From NCBI GenBank assembly GCA_036397975.1, contig DASWHW010000056.1, positions 1 to 64,000 of the forward strand: a stretch of 64,000 nucleotides of DNA, written 5' to 3'. Position numbers and translations under genes: made by a program. Under the pieces are notes generated by a model that was not told the origin of the DNA, did not search any database, and saw nothing but the letters and a program-made list of their open reading frames with translations. Source of the stretch: SZUA-287 sp036397975. Lineage in GTDB: Bacteria; Bacteroidota; Ignavibacteria; UBA10030; UBA6906. Below, in pieces: positions 23,581 to 33,234 of the stretch (positions within the stretch are counted from its first letter, which is position 1; the number at the start of each line of letters is the position of its first letter).

Positions 23581-26316
23581 ATGAAAAACATTGCCAAAGT
23601 CGTCGGAATTGTCCTCGTGGCGATTTACTCTGCATACGGAGGCACACCAGGGTCAATTACAGGAATAATTTATGATCAAAAGTCGGGTGATCAACTTATC
23701 GGCGTAAACGTCCTGGTCGAAGGAACCTCATTTGGGGGAACGACAGACCTCAATGGCAGATATTTGATTTCAAATCTTGGGGCTGGCGAATATACTTTAC
23801 GAGTTTCCTACGTGGGCTATGCGACGAAAACTATCACCGGCGTGAAGGTCACGGCTGACGAGACCTTTAAACTGAATATTGAGATTTCCGAAGAGATGAT
23901 TCAGGGTGAGGAGGTTGTCGTCACCGTCGAGCGAGTGCTTGATAGTGAAGCCGGTCTTCTTGCCGATCGGAAGAACGCTGCAACGGTGCGCGATGGGATT
24001 AGTGCTGAGATCATTCGCCTTTCTCCAGCTTCAACCTCGGGCGATGCGGTGAAGCGTGTCACCGGTGTGGTAATCGTCGACGATAAATATGTTCAGGTGC
24101 GGGGAGCAACCGATAGGTACAATAGCACCTCGCTGAATGGGGTCTCCATGACCAGCACGGACACGGATGTCGACAAGAAGAGCTTTTCCTTCGATCTCGT
24201 TCCGTCTTCACTTATTGAAAACACTTTCGTTATTAAGAGCGCCACTCCTGATCTTCCGGGCGACTTCAGTGGAGGGTTGGTTCAGATAAACACGCTCGAT
24301 ATACCTCAGGATGAATTCCTCAATCTCGGGTTTTCTCCCTCCTATAACTCTCTGTCGAGCACCAAAGGTATAAGACTTCCGCAATCTGGCGGTACCGACT
24401 GGCTTGGTTTCGATAACGGGAACAGGTCATTCCCTTCTGGAGATCTTCCTCTTGCCCTGGCGGCCGAAAGACTTCCAAACAATTATGCTTCAAACAACAG
24501 GCGCGCGCCCATTGACGGATCGTATCAACTCTCGTACGGGAACCGCTTCTTGCTTGGGGAAAACCAACTCGGATTGATCGCCGCTCTCTCATACAAGGGT
24601 GCTTTCAAGAACGCAAGATTCGATGAGAGTCCGACCTTTGTCCAGGGAGGGATGCCGCAATATGTTTTTGCCGGCAGCAAAAGCTCCTTCGATGTGTTGT
24701 GGGGAGGGATAATTGATTTGCATTACCAATTCGATCGGCTACACAAAATAGGATTCAACAACAGCTACAATCAATCCGCGACCAATTCACTCGTGGAATC
24801 GCAGGGAACGAATATTGCAGGCAGCGCGGCCCAACGCAGGTCGATTGAGTGGGATCAGCGATCTCTCTATCTATCGCAGCTGAACGGCGACCATGTCCTC
24901 GGTGGATTAGGGAACATGAATATCCAGTGGAAGGCGTTCGTTTCTTCCTCAAAGGCTGACCAGCCGGACAGAAAACAGGTTGAATACACGCAGACCTCAC
25001 AAGGTCTGTTTCGTCTCGCCGAGAACTACCGGACGTGGTCGAACCTCAGTGAAAAATCGAGAGGATTCCGGCTTGATGGAAGCTACTCGCTCGGTGACGC
25101 GAAGCTAAAAATCGGTGGAGCATCAGAATTTCGCGAGAGAACGTTTGGAATTCAGGCGTATTCTACACTATTGCCGACCGTACAGACCAGGCCGGGAGTT
25201 TCGAATCCAAATTATGCCGCGCTTGTGGTTCTTCCGATGGACAGCTTGTTCAGCCCTGAAAATTACGGACAAAATAAGCTCAGCCTGGTGTCATCATCAT
25301 TCTACAATGGGCAATATAATGGAACACATCGAATGAACGCGTACTTCGCGATGGTCGATGTTCCGTTCACGGTTTTGAACAATGACTTCAGGGTTGCCGG
25401 AGGCGCACGTCTCGAGAATTCAGAGCACAACGTTCGGTCGACGGACGCTGCAACGAGCAGCAACGCGTTTGCGAATCTTCATACAAACGATATTCTCCCA
25501 TCGCTGAACTTTACTTGGTTGGCTCTTCCATCGACCAATCTTCGGTTATCGGCGTATCAGTCTGTGAATCGGCCTGAGTTCCGAGAACTTGCTCCTGTAG
25601 CATATCTCGATTTTAACCGGGACAGAAACGTTTCCGGTAATGCAGCGTTGCAACGGGCATACATCCATAATTATGATGCACGCGTTGAAGTATTCCCGGG
25701 AGTCGGAGAAGTTGTCGCGGCAAGTTACTTCTACAAGACGATCAGTAATGCAATTGAAGAGGCGCTCCGCCCCAACCCGGATCGCTATGTCCAGACCTGG
25801 TTTAATTCAGCGAATGGAAAAAACTCAGGGTTTGAATTAGAACTGCGAAAGTCTCTGGCTTTCGTTACACCGGAACTATCACGCCTCATCGTTGGAGTGA
25901 ACTATACACGGGTCAATTCGGAAGTGGAATATACAGATGCACGAACCGATCCTCAGGGCAACGCAATTATTGACACAAGAAATCGCCCGATGCAAGGACA
26001 AGCGCCCTGGACAGTCAACGGCTCGCTACAGTTCACCGAACCATTTATAGGAGCGACAATCCAATTACTTTATAACACCTCCGGGCGCCGGTTGGCGTCC
26101 GTTGGTGATGATCGCGATCAGGACGTTTACGAGGAACCTCGGGATGTAATAGATCTTGCAATTTCCAGTCGGCTCTTCGACTTATTGAATGTCAAGTTTA
26201 CCATTCGCGACCTGCAGGGAAAAGATCTTATCTACACCAGTGGAGGCGAAAAGGTCTTCTTTTCTCGTCAAGAACGGGGAACATCGTATGGTCTTGGTGT
26301 TTCGCTTAGTCTCTAA
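23581..26316 (+). CDS. TonB-dependent receptor, probably for a phosphorus compound
   Basis: 911 residues from ATG 23581, chosen for its signal peptide (MKNIAKVVGIVLVAIYSAYGG); ATG 23563 is in frame. A carboxypeptidase-regulatory-like domain (about 22-105: GSITGIIYDQKSGDQLIGVNV) precedes the plug (about 130-250: VRGATDRYNSTSLNGV, GDFSGGLVQI) and a beta-barrel ending in an aromatic/Leu C-terminus (GLGVSLSL). TonB receptors import large or scarce ligands across the outer membrane. The ligand is not visible; the Pho-like promoter and the pst genes downstream suggest a phosphate-containing one. The T9SS protein follows after 42 bases. Confidence 0.9.
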   Translation: MKNIAKVVGIVLVAIYSAYGGTPGSITGIIYDQKSGDQLIGVNVLVEGTSFGGTTDLNGRYLISNLGAGEYTLRVSYVGYATKTITGVKVTADETFKLNIEISEEMIQGEEVVVTVERVLDSEAGLLADRKNAATVRDGISAEIIRLSPASTSGDAVKRVTGVVIVDDKYVQVRGATDRYNSTSLNGVSMTSTDTDVDKKSFSFDLVPSSLIENTFVIKSATPDLPGDFSGGLVQINTLDIPQDEFLNLGFSPSYNSLSSTKGIRLPQSGGTDWLGFDNGNRSFPSGDLPLALAAERLPNNYASNNRRAPIDGSYQLSYGNRFLLGENQLGLIAALSYKGAFKNARFDESPTFVQGGMPQYVFAGSKSSFDVLWGGIIDLHYQFDRLHKIGFNNSYNQSATNSLVESQGTNIAGSAAQRRSIEWDQRSLYLSQLNGDHVLGGLGNMNIQWKAFVSSSKADQPDRKQVEYTQTSQGLFRLAENYRTWSNLSEKSRGFRLDGSYSLGDAKLKIGGASEFRERTFGIQAYSTLLPTVQTRPGVSNPNYAALVVLPMDSLFSPENYGQNKLSLVSSSFYNGQYNGTHRMNAYFAMVDVPFTVLNNDFRVAGGARLENSEHNVRSTDAATSSNAFANLHTNDILPSLNFTWLALPSTNLRLSAYQSVNRPEFRELAPVAYLDFNRDRNVSGNAALQRAYIHNYDARVEVFPGVGEVVAASYFYKTISNAIEEALRPNPDRYVQTWFNSANGKNSGFELELRKSLAFVTPELSRLIVGVNYTRVNSEVEYTDARTDPQGNAIIDTRNRPMQGQAPWTVNGSLQFTEPFIGATIQLLYNTSGRRLASVGDDRDQDVYEEPRDVIDLAISSRLFDLLNVKFTIRDLQGKDLIYTSGGEKVFFSRQERGTSYGLGVSLSL

Positions 26317-26358
26317 AGAGCTTTCATTCATCCACTATTCATAAGGAGTCTACCTTTC

Positions 26359-28041
26359 ATGAACAAACTGCACATCGGTTTTATCCTCTTCACAGTGTTG
26401 ACGTTTTCAAATGTCGTCTTTGCTCAGCCAACCCAAATTCTCGGAACTCCAACCCCAGGAAGGAATACAATTTCGCATCAGGCCTTTAATCGCACACTCA
26501 GCGCTGATACGGTGTACCGTCTTATTAACACATATGAGATTGATTCTACCTATTCTCTTACCATCCCTGCCGGAACCGTCATCCTTGGTGATACGGGTTC
26601 AGCATTTATTGTTCGTCGCGGTGCTCAGGTATTTGCGACGGGAACAGCCATTGACCCAATAGTGTTCACGAGTGTCCAAAATCCGGGATTCCGGGCGCCG
26701 GGAGATTGGGGCGGCGTAGTATTGCTCGGTCGCGCTCCGCTAAATAAAGTTGAACCAGCCGTTGAAGGGAACAACATTGATGCGTCTCTGAGCTATGGTG
26801 GATCTGTGGCCAACGACAATAGCGGTATACTCCGTTATGTTCGGATTGAGTTTGGTGGATTTCGTTATCAATTAAATAACGAAATTAACGGCCTTACTTG
26901 CGGAGGAGTTGGATCCGGAACGGAGATTGACCATGTCCAGGTTTCTTACTCTTTTGATGATTCCTTTGAATTCTTTGGAGGAACGGTGAGCCCAACACAC
27001 CTGGTTGCATTCGGAGGGACGGACGATGATTTCGACACTGATTTTGGTTTCAAAGGAAAGCTACAGTTTCTCTTTGGTCTCAAGGATCCAAATTATTGGG
27101 ATCCCACGGGAGAGAGCAATGGTTTCGAGTCGGACAATGATGGTTCTTCAACATCCACGGATATTCCATGGACTGAAGCAATAGTTTCCAATGTAACACT
27201 CATCGGTCCGGAGCGCACGAACGCTAATGTTCCACCCCCAATCGGCAATTCGTTCCAATATAGTGCGGTAATGCGCCGATCGACGCGACAGAAACTTTAT
27301 AACTCAGTTATCATGGGCTATCCGTGGGGATTAAGCCTTCGGGATGTAAATACGATTGCAGCGGCAAATTCCGACACACTCCAATGGCGCAATGTTAGTA
27401 TCCAAGCGACAACAACTCCACCAGGTGGAACCGCTGGGTTTGCACACGACATCAGTCGATGGTCAGGAGTGCAAACATGGTTTGATAACCCTGCATACAA
27501 CAACATCGGGTCGGCGATCAGACTGCCTAACATCATTGGTTTGACAGACATGAGTGATTTGAATAATCCTAATCCGGTGCCCGCAACGGGATCTGAACTC
27601 ATCGGCTCTGCAAGTTTTGCAAACTCATATCTCTCGGGTTTCACAACCGTAACCTATCGGGGGGCATTTGATCCTTCTCTGCCGATGTCCCAGCAATGGA
27701 CAGCGGGTTGGACGAACTTTGATCCCCAGAATACGGGGTACACAACTGATGTGAAAGAGGTTGGTGGAATACTTCCCTTGATGTTCGTTTTGGAGCAGAA
27801 CTACCCAAACCCATTCAATCCTTTAACAGTGATCAATTTTAGCGTGCCGAGCAGCGGTAATGCTGTATTAAAAGTATATGACATCCTTGGGCGCGAAATC
27901 ACCACCCTCGTCGAAGGAGATCTCACGGCTGGTAACTATCAGGCTGAGTTCAACGCATCGAAACTGTCGTCGGGTACTTACTTCTATTCTCTGTCGACCA
28001 ACGGTTCGACTCAGATAAAAAAGATGATGCTGATGAAGTAG
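26359..28041 (+). CDS. T9SS-exported protein partnered with the TonB receptor
   Basis: 560 residues. A signal peptide (MNKLHIGFILFTVLTFSNVVFA) is followed by a beta-helix-like body with IPAGTVILGDTGSAFIVRRG and WGGVVLLGRAPLN, typical of secreted surface proteins. A C-terminal T9SS sorting domain (about 470-560) contains YPNPFNPLTVINFSVP and ends SSGTYFYSL...KKMMLMK. It should cross the outer membrane and stay on the surface or be released. A role in binding or releasing a phosphorus source is inferred from position only. An AAGGAG ribosome site precedes the ATG. Confidence 0.88.
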   Translation: MNKLHIGFILFTVLTFSNVVFAQPTQILGTPTPGRNTISHQAFNRTLSADTVYRLINTYEIDSTYSLTIPAGTVILGDTGSAFIVRRGAQVFATGTAIDPIVFTSVQNPGFRAPGDWGGVVLLGRAPLNKVEPAVEGNNIDASLSYGGSVANDNSGILRYVRIEFGGFRYQLNNEINGLTCGGVGSGTEIDHVQVSYSFDDSFEFFGGTVSPTHLVAFGGTDDDFDTDFGFKGKLQFLFGLKDPNYWDPTGESNGFESDNDGSSTSTDIPWTEAIVSNVTLIGPERTNANVPPPIGNSFQYSAVMRRSTRQKLYNSVIMGYPWGLSLRDVNTIAAANSDTLQWRNVSIQATTTPPGGTAGFAHDISRWSGVQTWFDNPAYNNIGSAIRLPNIIGLTDMSDLNNPNPVPATGSELIGSASFANSYLSGFTTVTYRGAFDPSLPMSQQWTAGWTNFDPQNTGYTTDVKEVGGILPLMFVLEQNYPNPFNPLTVINFSVPSSGNAVLKVYDILGREITTLVEGDLTAGNYQAEFNASKLSSGTYFYSLSTNGSTQIKKMMLMK

Positions 28042-28072
28042 TAATCCTTCCTCCCTCTTTAAAGGAAGGATA

Positions 28073-28119
28073 GAGGCCCCCAGCAGCGCTGACCCCTGCA
28101 TGAGGGGCCTCGCTTTTTT
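28073..28119 (+). terminator. Rho-independent terminator after the TonB/T9SS unit
   Basis: GAGGCCCC (28073-28080) pairs with GGGGCCTC (28104-28111), followed by GC and six T. A weaker hairpin (TCCTTCC/GGAAGGA) lies just upstream. It separates the TonB unit from the porin-pst unit. Confidence 0.75.
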
Positions 28120-28142
28120 AGAAGAGCGACGATAGCAGTGAT

Positions 28143-28199
28143 TTTACAATTTGTTAACATTGGGGTAACACTCAGGAAACGTTAATTGTGCATATTTAG
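28143..28199 (+). promoter_or_regulatory. Pho-box-like array and promoter upstream of the porin-pst operon
   Basis: Hexamers every 11 bp: TTTACA (28143), TTAACA (28154), GTAACA (28165) and GAAACG (28176). A weak -10-like TATTTA is at 28193. The pattern matches PhoB/PhoP-type direct repeats and lies ahead of seven phosphate genes. Confidence 0.65.
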
Positions 28200-28204
28200 A
28201 GCGC

Positions 28205-29521
28205 TTGGGTCAGAAACAAGCCTCGTTTTTTTTCCTCATTGCAGACACCTCTTGGGTCAGAAAGGATCTCTTCACGAGACAAGCAATATTTTTCATCATT
28301 GGAGTGCTCCAATTGTTCGCGATTGGACAACCATCTGTCGCCGGTGATGATCAAATAAAGACGAATCAGGAATCGAGCCTTAAGTTCAGTGGATATTTTC
28401 AGCCGCAGTTTCGTGTTCGCAGAGATGATAGCCTTGCCGCAACTGAAGCCGGTCAGTTCTCTGGCGGTGTATTCGCAAGGAATGCGAACAACGAATTTGA
28501 CATACGTCGTGGACGAGTGAAAGCGACGTACACAAAAGGACTTACACAAGCGGTCATCCAACTTGATGCAACTCCCGGGAGTGTCATACCAGTTGACATT
28601 TATGGTGTAATCGTGGAACCATGGCTTCGATCGTTCGGACTTCAAGTTGGGTTGTTCAACCGTCCATTTGGATATGAAGTTGAGCTTTCTTCAGGAAAGC
28701 GAGAATCTCCGGAGCGTACTCGAGCCACACAGACGCTATTTCCGGGAGAGCGCGATATCGGTGCTAAACTTTTCTATAAAGCCCCTGACAACGGGCTGCT
28801 TTCCCTTGAGATCGAACTTGGTGTCATGAATGGGACGGGACGATCGACTGAAGATTATGATAGTTTCAAAGACATTATTACTCAGGCATCTATTTCTATA
28901 CCGCTGGACGATGAGAAAACGAATTTGGGAATTGGGGCATCTGGGTATTTCGGGAAAGTGGCAAGCGGAACACAAACGGTGTTTAATCCTTCGAGCGATG
29001 GATTTCTTGAGATGACCTCAGCGGATAATCTCGGCAAGGGTCTTAAGAGAACATATTATGGAGGCAATGTGCAGTTTTCGACTGAACTTCCATCGTTGGG
29101 AACGCTCTCTATTCGCGGAGAAGTAGTCGCTGGTAAGCAGCCCGGAACCAGTAGCTCCACGGTTAGCCCATCGCGTCAGCCTTCGGGTGATCTCTATCAG
29201 AGAAATCTCCTGGGTTGGTATGTGAACCTTGTTCAAAATCTCGGATCACAAAACCAAATCGTTGTCAAGTACGATGTCTATGATCCTAACACGGACGCAG
29301 GAGCTGCCGATTTTATCGCTTCCAGCAACCTCACTCCGGCAGACGTCAAATTCAGCACACTCGGTTTCGGCTTCATCCATCATTGGGATAGCCAGGTGAA
29401 GTTCGTGTTCTACTATGAAGTTATTCAAAACGAAGAACTTAGTTCAGCGTCAAGTATCACCAGGTACACAAGCAATCTCAAAGACGATATCTTTACCCTG
29501 CGTATGCAGGTCGCTTTCTAA
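28205..29521 (+). CDS. Phosphate-selective porin O/P family
   Basis: About 438 residues if read from the TTG at 28205. The mature part fits OprO/OprP porins: KFSGYFQPQFRVRRDD, FDIRRGRVKATYTKGLTQAVIQLD, VGLFNRPFGYE, ERDIGAKLFY, and a C-terminal beta-strand ending in Phe (LRMQVAF). A signal-peptide-like stretch (AIFFIIGVLQLFAIGQPSVA) starts only about 28 residues in, so the true start is uncertain: no ATG is in frame, and the TTG lies at the edge of the promoter. The family forms anion channels for phosphate in the outer membrane. pstS follows after 27 bases. Confidence 0.82.
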   Translation: MGQKQASFFFLIADTSWVRKDLFTRQAIFFIIGVLQLFAIGQPSVAGDDQIKTNQESSLKFSGYFQPQFRVRRDDSLAATEAGQFSGGVFARNANNEFDIRRGRVKATYTKGLTQAVIQLDATPGSVIPVDIYGVIVEPWLRSFGLQVGLFNRPFGYEVELSSGKRESPERTRATQTLFPGERDIGAKLFYKAPDNGLLSLEIELGVMNGTGRSTEDYDSFKDIITQASISIPLDDEKTNLGIGASGYFGKVASGTQTVFNPSSDGFLEMTSADNLGKGLKRTYYGGNVQFSTELPSLGTLSIRGEVVAGKQPGTSSSTVSPSRQPSGDLYQRNLLGWYVNLVQNLGSQNQIVVKYDVYDPNTDAGAADFIASSNLTPADVKFSTLGFGFIHHWDSQVKFVFYYEVIQNEELSSASSITRYTSNLKDDIFTLRMQVAF

Positions 29522-29548
29522 TCTCTACAAACACTCAAAGGAGAACCA

Positions 29549-30382
29549 ATGAAACATCTCTTTATTTTGCCTCTCGTGGCTGCGCTTATGAACGGTCCTA
29601 TGAACGCACAGGAAAGAATTACGATCAAAGGTTCCGACACGATGGTCATTCTCGCACAGCGATGGGCAGAAAAATTCATGGCCGAGAACCCGGACGTTGT
29701 TTTGCAGGTAACAGGCGGCGGATCGGGGACCGGTATCGCAGCCCTGATTAACGGAACGACTGAGATTTGTAATTCATCCAGAAAAATTAAGGATAGCGAG
29801 CGCGCGAAGCTGACTGAGAAATACGGCTCCCGTGGAATTGAAATCAAATGTGCCCTCGATGGTATTGCCGTCTATGTTCATATATCAAATCCGGTAAAGG
29901 AACTCACCCTCGATCAGGTGAAGAAGATGTTCACTGGAAAAATCACCAACTGGAAAGAAGTGGGTGGGCCTGATGCAAAGATCATCTTGTACAGTAGGGA
30001 GAATAACTCAGGGACATACGTGTATTTCAAAGAAGAAGTCCTGAGTGATGAAGACTTCGCGTCATCCGCATTAAGCCTTCCGGGAACTGGTGCAGTAGTG
30101 AATGCTGTGGCGAAGGATAAGTTTGGCATTGGCTTCGGTGGGGCGGCTTATGCGGAGGGTGTGCGTGACGTCGCAGTGAAAAAAGACACGAAATCACCCG
30201 CCCTAACGCCGGACTTGAAATCAATTAAGTCGGGCGACTATCCCATTAGTCGGTTTCTTTACATGTATGTTATCAAGAAGCCGGCAGGCGCGATCAAAAA
30301 ATACATTGACTGGACGTTAAGCAAAGAAGGTCAGAAGATTGTTGCAGAGGTTGGGTATTTTCCAATCAGATCGATTGAATGA
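29549..30382 (+). CDS. pstS: Phosphate ABC transporter substrate-binding protein PstS
   Basis: 277 residues with a signal peptide (MKHLFILPLVAALMNGPMNA) and a good AAGGAG ribosome site. Phosphate-binding features: IKGSDTMVILAQRWAEKF, VTGGGSGTGIAAL, and YSRENNSGTYVYF. It captures phosphate in the periplasm and passes it to PstC-PstA. Its stop overlaps the pstC start (ATGA). Confidence 0.95.
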   Translation: MKHLFILPLVAALMNGPMNAQERITIKGSDTMVILAQRWAEKFMAENPDVVLQVTGGGSGTGIAALINGTTEICNSSRKIKDSERAKLTEKYGSRGIEIKCALDGIAVYVHISNPVKELTLDQVKKMFTGKITNWKEVGGPDAKIILYSRENNSGTYVYFKEEVLSDEDFASSALSLPGTGAVVNAVAKDKFGIGFGGAAYAEGVRDVAVKKDTKSPALTPDLKSIKSGDYPISRFLYMYVIKKPAGAIKKYIDWTLSKEGQKIVAEVGYFPIRSIE

Positions 30383-31551
30383 CCTCCCGAAAGGAAAAAG
30401 AGACAGCTTCGCACCATGGCGTTGGGGTTTCATCAAGAGAGAAGCACTCGCCAATCACTAAACGTTCAAACGGGAAGTCAACTGGCGGAACTAACAGGAA
30501 TGACTCGGTAGGTTTGCAGAAAAAATTCAGGCCCGGCGACTTTGTAGCAGAAAAAATTATCAAGGCAACAGCATTCGTTTCCCTGGCGTTTATCGCACTG
30601 ATTACCATTTTCGTATTTCGTGAAGCATTGCCGGTGTTCTTCATGCCGGAACAACCGGCAGGAGTGTTGGATGTACGCGTGCAGGAAGAGGAGACATATG
30701 GAGAAGAGTTTCTTGGAGAAGCGAGCCGAGACCTCGCCGCGGAAGAAACAAAGAAAGCAAAGGAATCACCGGAAGAATCGCACGATCTCAGCCTTTCAAA
30801 TTTACTGTCACTCACCTGGCAGCCTGTTTCATCCAGCCCAAAATACGGGATCATTCCCCTGGTTATTGGTTCCTTGAAGGTGACGTTGGTCGCGATGGCA
30901 ATTGCCATTCCCATTGCAATCCTTGCAGCTCTTTTCATCTCTTCCTTTGCGCCTCGCTGGGCGAAAGAAATTCTCAAGCCGTCAATTGAGATTCTGGCGG
31001 GCTTTCCTTCAGTGGTCATCGGGTTCTTTGCACTTGTCCAGCTCGCATCAATTCTTCAGAGCACGTTAGGATATCCATACCGGTTAAATGCACTTGTGGG
31101 CGGCGCCGCGATGGCACTGGCAGTAATCCCGATTATTTTCACCGTAACGGAAGATGCGCTTGCTGCTATTCCAAAGCACATGACCGAGTCAAGTCTTGCG
31201 CTTGGCGCAACGCAATGGCAAACGGCGCTCTTTGTGACGCTGCCCGCCGCAACACCCGGAGTGTTCGCAGCAATTCTCCTCGGGTTCGGTCGGGCGTTCG
31301 GAGAAACGATGATTGTCCTGATGGCAACGGGAAACGCGCCGATCGTTTCAGCCATCATCGCCGATCCGGTGAGAACGTTATCGGCTACGATAGGAGCCGA
31401 AATGGCTGAAGTGGTAGTTGGCGATCCGCATTATCACGTCCTCTTTCTCTTGGGAGCCATCTTATTTCTGTTTACCTTCTTGCTGAATGCTATTGCTGAA
31501 GGTTATGTGCGTGCCCGACTCCTCAAAAAATTTACCGGAGAAGGTGCATGA
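30379..31551 (+). CDS. pstC: Phosphate ABC transporter permease PstC
   Basis: 390 residues, longer than the usual ~300-330. The first 50 residues are a basic, Ser/Thr-rich cytoplasmic stretch, and an acidic extracytoplasmic loop of about 70 residues (Glu/Lys-rich, about 95-150) follows the first helix. Five more helices include the EAA-type loop ESSLALGATQWQTALFVTLP. It forms the membrane channel with PstA. Overlaps pstS and pstA by 4 bases each. Confidence 0.93.
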   Translation: MTSRKEKETASHHGVGVSSREKHSPITKRSNGKSTGGTNRNDSVGLQKKFRPGDFVAEKIIKATAFVSLAFIALITIFVFREALPVFFMPEQPAGVLDVRVQEEETYGEEFLGEASRDLAAEETKKAKESPEESHDLSLSNLLSLTWQPVSSSPKYGIIPLVIGSLKVTLVAMAIAIPIAILAALFISSFAPRWAKEILKPSIEILAGFPSVVIGFFALVQLASILQSTLGYPYRLNALVGGAAMALAVIPIIFTVTEDALAAIPKHMTESSLALGATQWQTALFVTLPAATPGVFAAILLGFGRAFGETMIVLMATGNAPIVSAIIADPVRTLSATIGAEMAEVVVGDPHYHVLFLLGAILFLFTFLLNAIAEGYVRARLLKKFTGEGA

Positions 31552-32456
31552 AACCCCTGCGGTTTACTCTGGGGAAAATGGTCGTTCCCATTTCTGCGTT
31601 CGCTTCCTTTGGCGTTATCCTCATAGTCATTATTGTTATGGGGACGATTCTTGCTGGAGGGTGGAGCACGTTGTCGTGGGAATTTCTCACCGCAACTCCC
31701 TCGGAGGGAATGACTAAGGGGGGAATTTTTCCCTCGATTGTCGGCACTGTGTTGTTGGTCTTGACCATGTCGATCGCCGGTGTACCCATCGGGACGATCA
31801 CTGCATTGTATCTCAGTGAATATTCCACGAAAGGATCGTATCTCTCACGTGGGATTCGTTTTGCCGTCAACACTCTGGCGGGCGTTCCCGCAATTGTGTT
31901 TGGTTTGTTCGGACTTGGTTTTTTCGTTCAATTCGTCGGTGGGGGACTGGATTCGATCTTTGCGGATGGCATTCAAGTGAAATGGTCGCAGCCGAATATT
32001 CTCTGGGCCAGTCTCACGATGGCGATTCTTACTTTGCCAGTTGTCATCGTCTCTGTCGAAGAAGCCATCAAAGCCGTTCCGCAAGAGTTGCGTGCTGCGA
32101 GTCTGGCGCTTGGGGCAACGCAATGGCAGACCATATGGAAAGTTGTTCTCCCAAATTCTCTCACAGGAATTCTCACAGGAGCGATTCTCGCGGTCAGCCG
32201 GGGGGCGGGGGAGGTCGCTCCGATTCTTTTCACCGGTGCGGCATACTTTCTTCCGGAGCTACCCAGTGGACTCTCCGATCAGTTTATGGAACTGGGATAC
32301 CATATTTATATCATGTCGACACAATCGACAAATGTCGAGGCGACCGAGGGCATTCAGTACGCAACGACACTGGTGTTGCTGCTTCTGACGTTCGTTTTGA
32401 ACTTCAGCGCCATCTTCGTTCGGTCCCGTCTCCGAAGTCGTGTAACGAGAGCTTAA
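31548..32456 (+). CDS. pstA: Phosphate ABC transporter permease PstA
   Basis: 302 residues with six hydrophobic helices and the EAA-type loop RAASLALGATQWQTIWKVVLP, almost the same as that in PstC. It pairs with PstC in the inner membrane. The start overlaps the pstC stop and the stop overlaps the pstB start (TAATG). Confidence 0.95.
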   Translation: MKPLRFTLGKMVVPISAFASFGVILIVIIVMGTILAGGWSTLSWEFLTATPSEGMTKGGIFPSIVGTVLLVLTMSIAGVPIGTITALYLSEYSTKGSYLSRGIRFAVNTLAGVPAIVFGLFGLGFFVQFVGGGLDSIFADGIQVKWSQPNILWASLTMAILTLPVVIVSVEEAIKAVPQELRAASLALGATQWQTIWKVVLPNSLTGILTGAILAVSRGAGEVAPILFTGAAYFLPELPSGLSDQFMELGYHIYIMSTQSTNVEATEGIQYATTLVLLLLTFVLNFSAIFVRSRLRSRVTRA

Positions 32457-33232
32457 TGATGACACTTACCGTAAAAATGACTACAAAGGTAGCGACGCAT
32501 GGTCTTAATCTTTTCTACGGTGAAAAACAGGCCCTTCATTCCATTTCGCTTGACATACCCGCGCACAGGGTCACCGCGTTCATTGGACCTTCTGGATGCG
32601 GCAAATCGACCTTTTTACGATCATTGAATAGGATGAATGATTTGATCCAAAACGTTCGTACGGAGGGACAGGTATTGCTGGACGGAATGAATATCTACGC
32701 GGACGATATCGATGTTGTCGAGCTCAGGAAACGGGTTGGCATGATTTTTCAAAAATCCAACCCATTTCCGAAATCCATTTATGAAAATGTCGCATATGGA
32801 CCGAAGATCAATGGCATGCAGAACCGTGCCGCTCTCGACGAAATCGTTGAGACCAGTCTGCGTCGTGCAGCACTTTGGGATGAAGTGAAAGATGAGTTGA
32901 AAAAGAGCGCCCTTTCTCTCTCTGGAGGCCAGCAGCAAAGGCTCTGTATTGCACGCGCTCTCGCCGTTAATCCCGATGTCCTCTTAATGGATGAGCCAGC
33001 CAGTGCTTTGGATCCGATTGCGACGGGAAAAATCGAAGAGCTTATCTTTGAACTGAAGGACAAGTACACTATTGTAATTGTCACACACAATATGCAGCAA
33101 GCTGCCCGAGTTAGCGATTTAACTGCGTTTTTCTATTTGGGGGAATTGATCGAGTTTGGGAAAACGAAATCGTTGTTTACGACGCCTGAGAAAAAGCAAA
33201 CAGAAGACTATATCACAGGGAGATTCGGTTAA
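32456..33232 (+). CDS. pstB: Phosphate ABC transporter ATP-binding protein PstB
   Basis: 258 residues. Walker A GPSGCGKST, Q-loop region IFQKSNPFPKSIYENV, signature LSGGQQQRL and Walker B VLLMDEPASALDP are intact. It powers phosphate import. The ATG overlapping the pstA stop is preferred; ATG codons at 32459 and 32477 are also possible. Confidence 0.97.
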   Translation: MMTLTVKMTTKVATHGLNLFYGEKQALHSISLDIPAHRVTAFIGPSGCGKSTFLRSLNRMNDLIQNVRTEGQVLLDGMNIYADDIDVVELRKRVGMIFQKSNPFPKSIYENVAYGPKINGMQNRAALDEIVETSLRRAALWDEVKDELKKSALSLSGGQQQRLCIARALAVNPDVLLMDEPASALDPIATGKIEELIFELKDKYTIVIVTHNMQQAARVSDLTAFFYLGELIEFGKTKSLFTTPEKKQTEDYITGRFG

Positions 33233-33234
33233 CT

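Noticed and set aside
31982..32455. N-terminal extension of pstB reaching back through pstA
   Set aside because: This stretch is a second frame of pstA. The ABC domain needs only the ATG at 32456, which overlaps the pstA stop.
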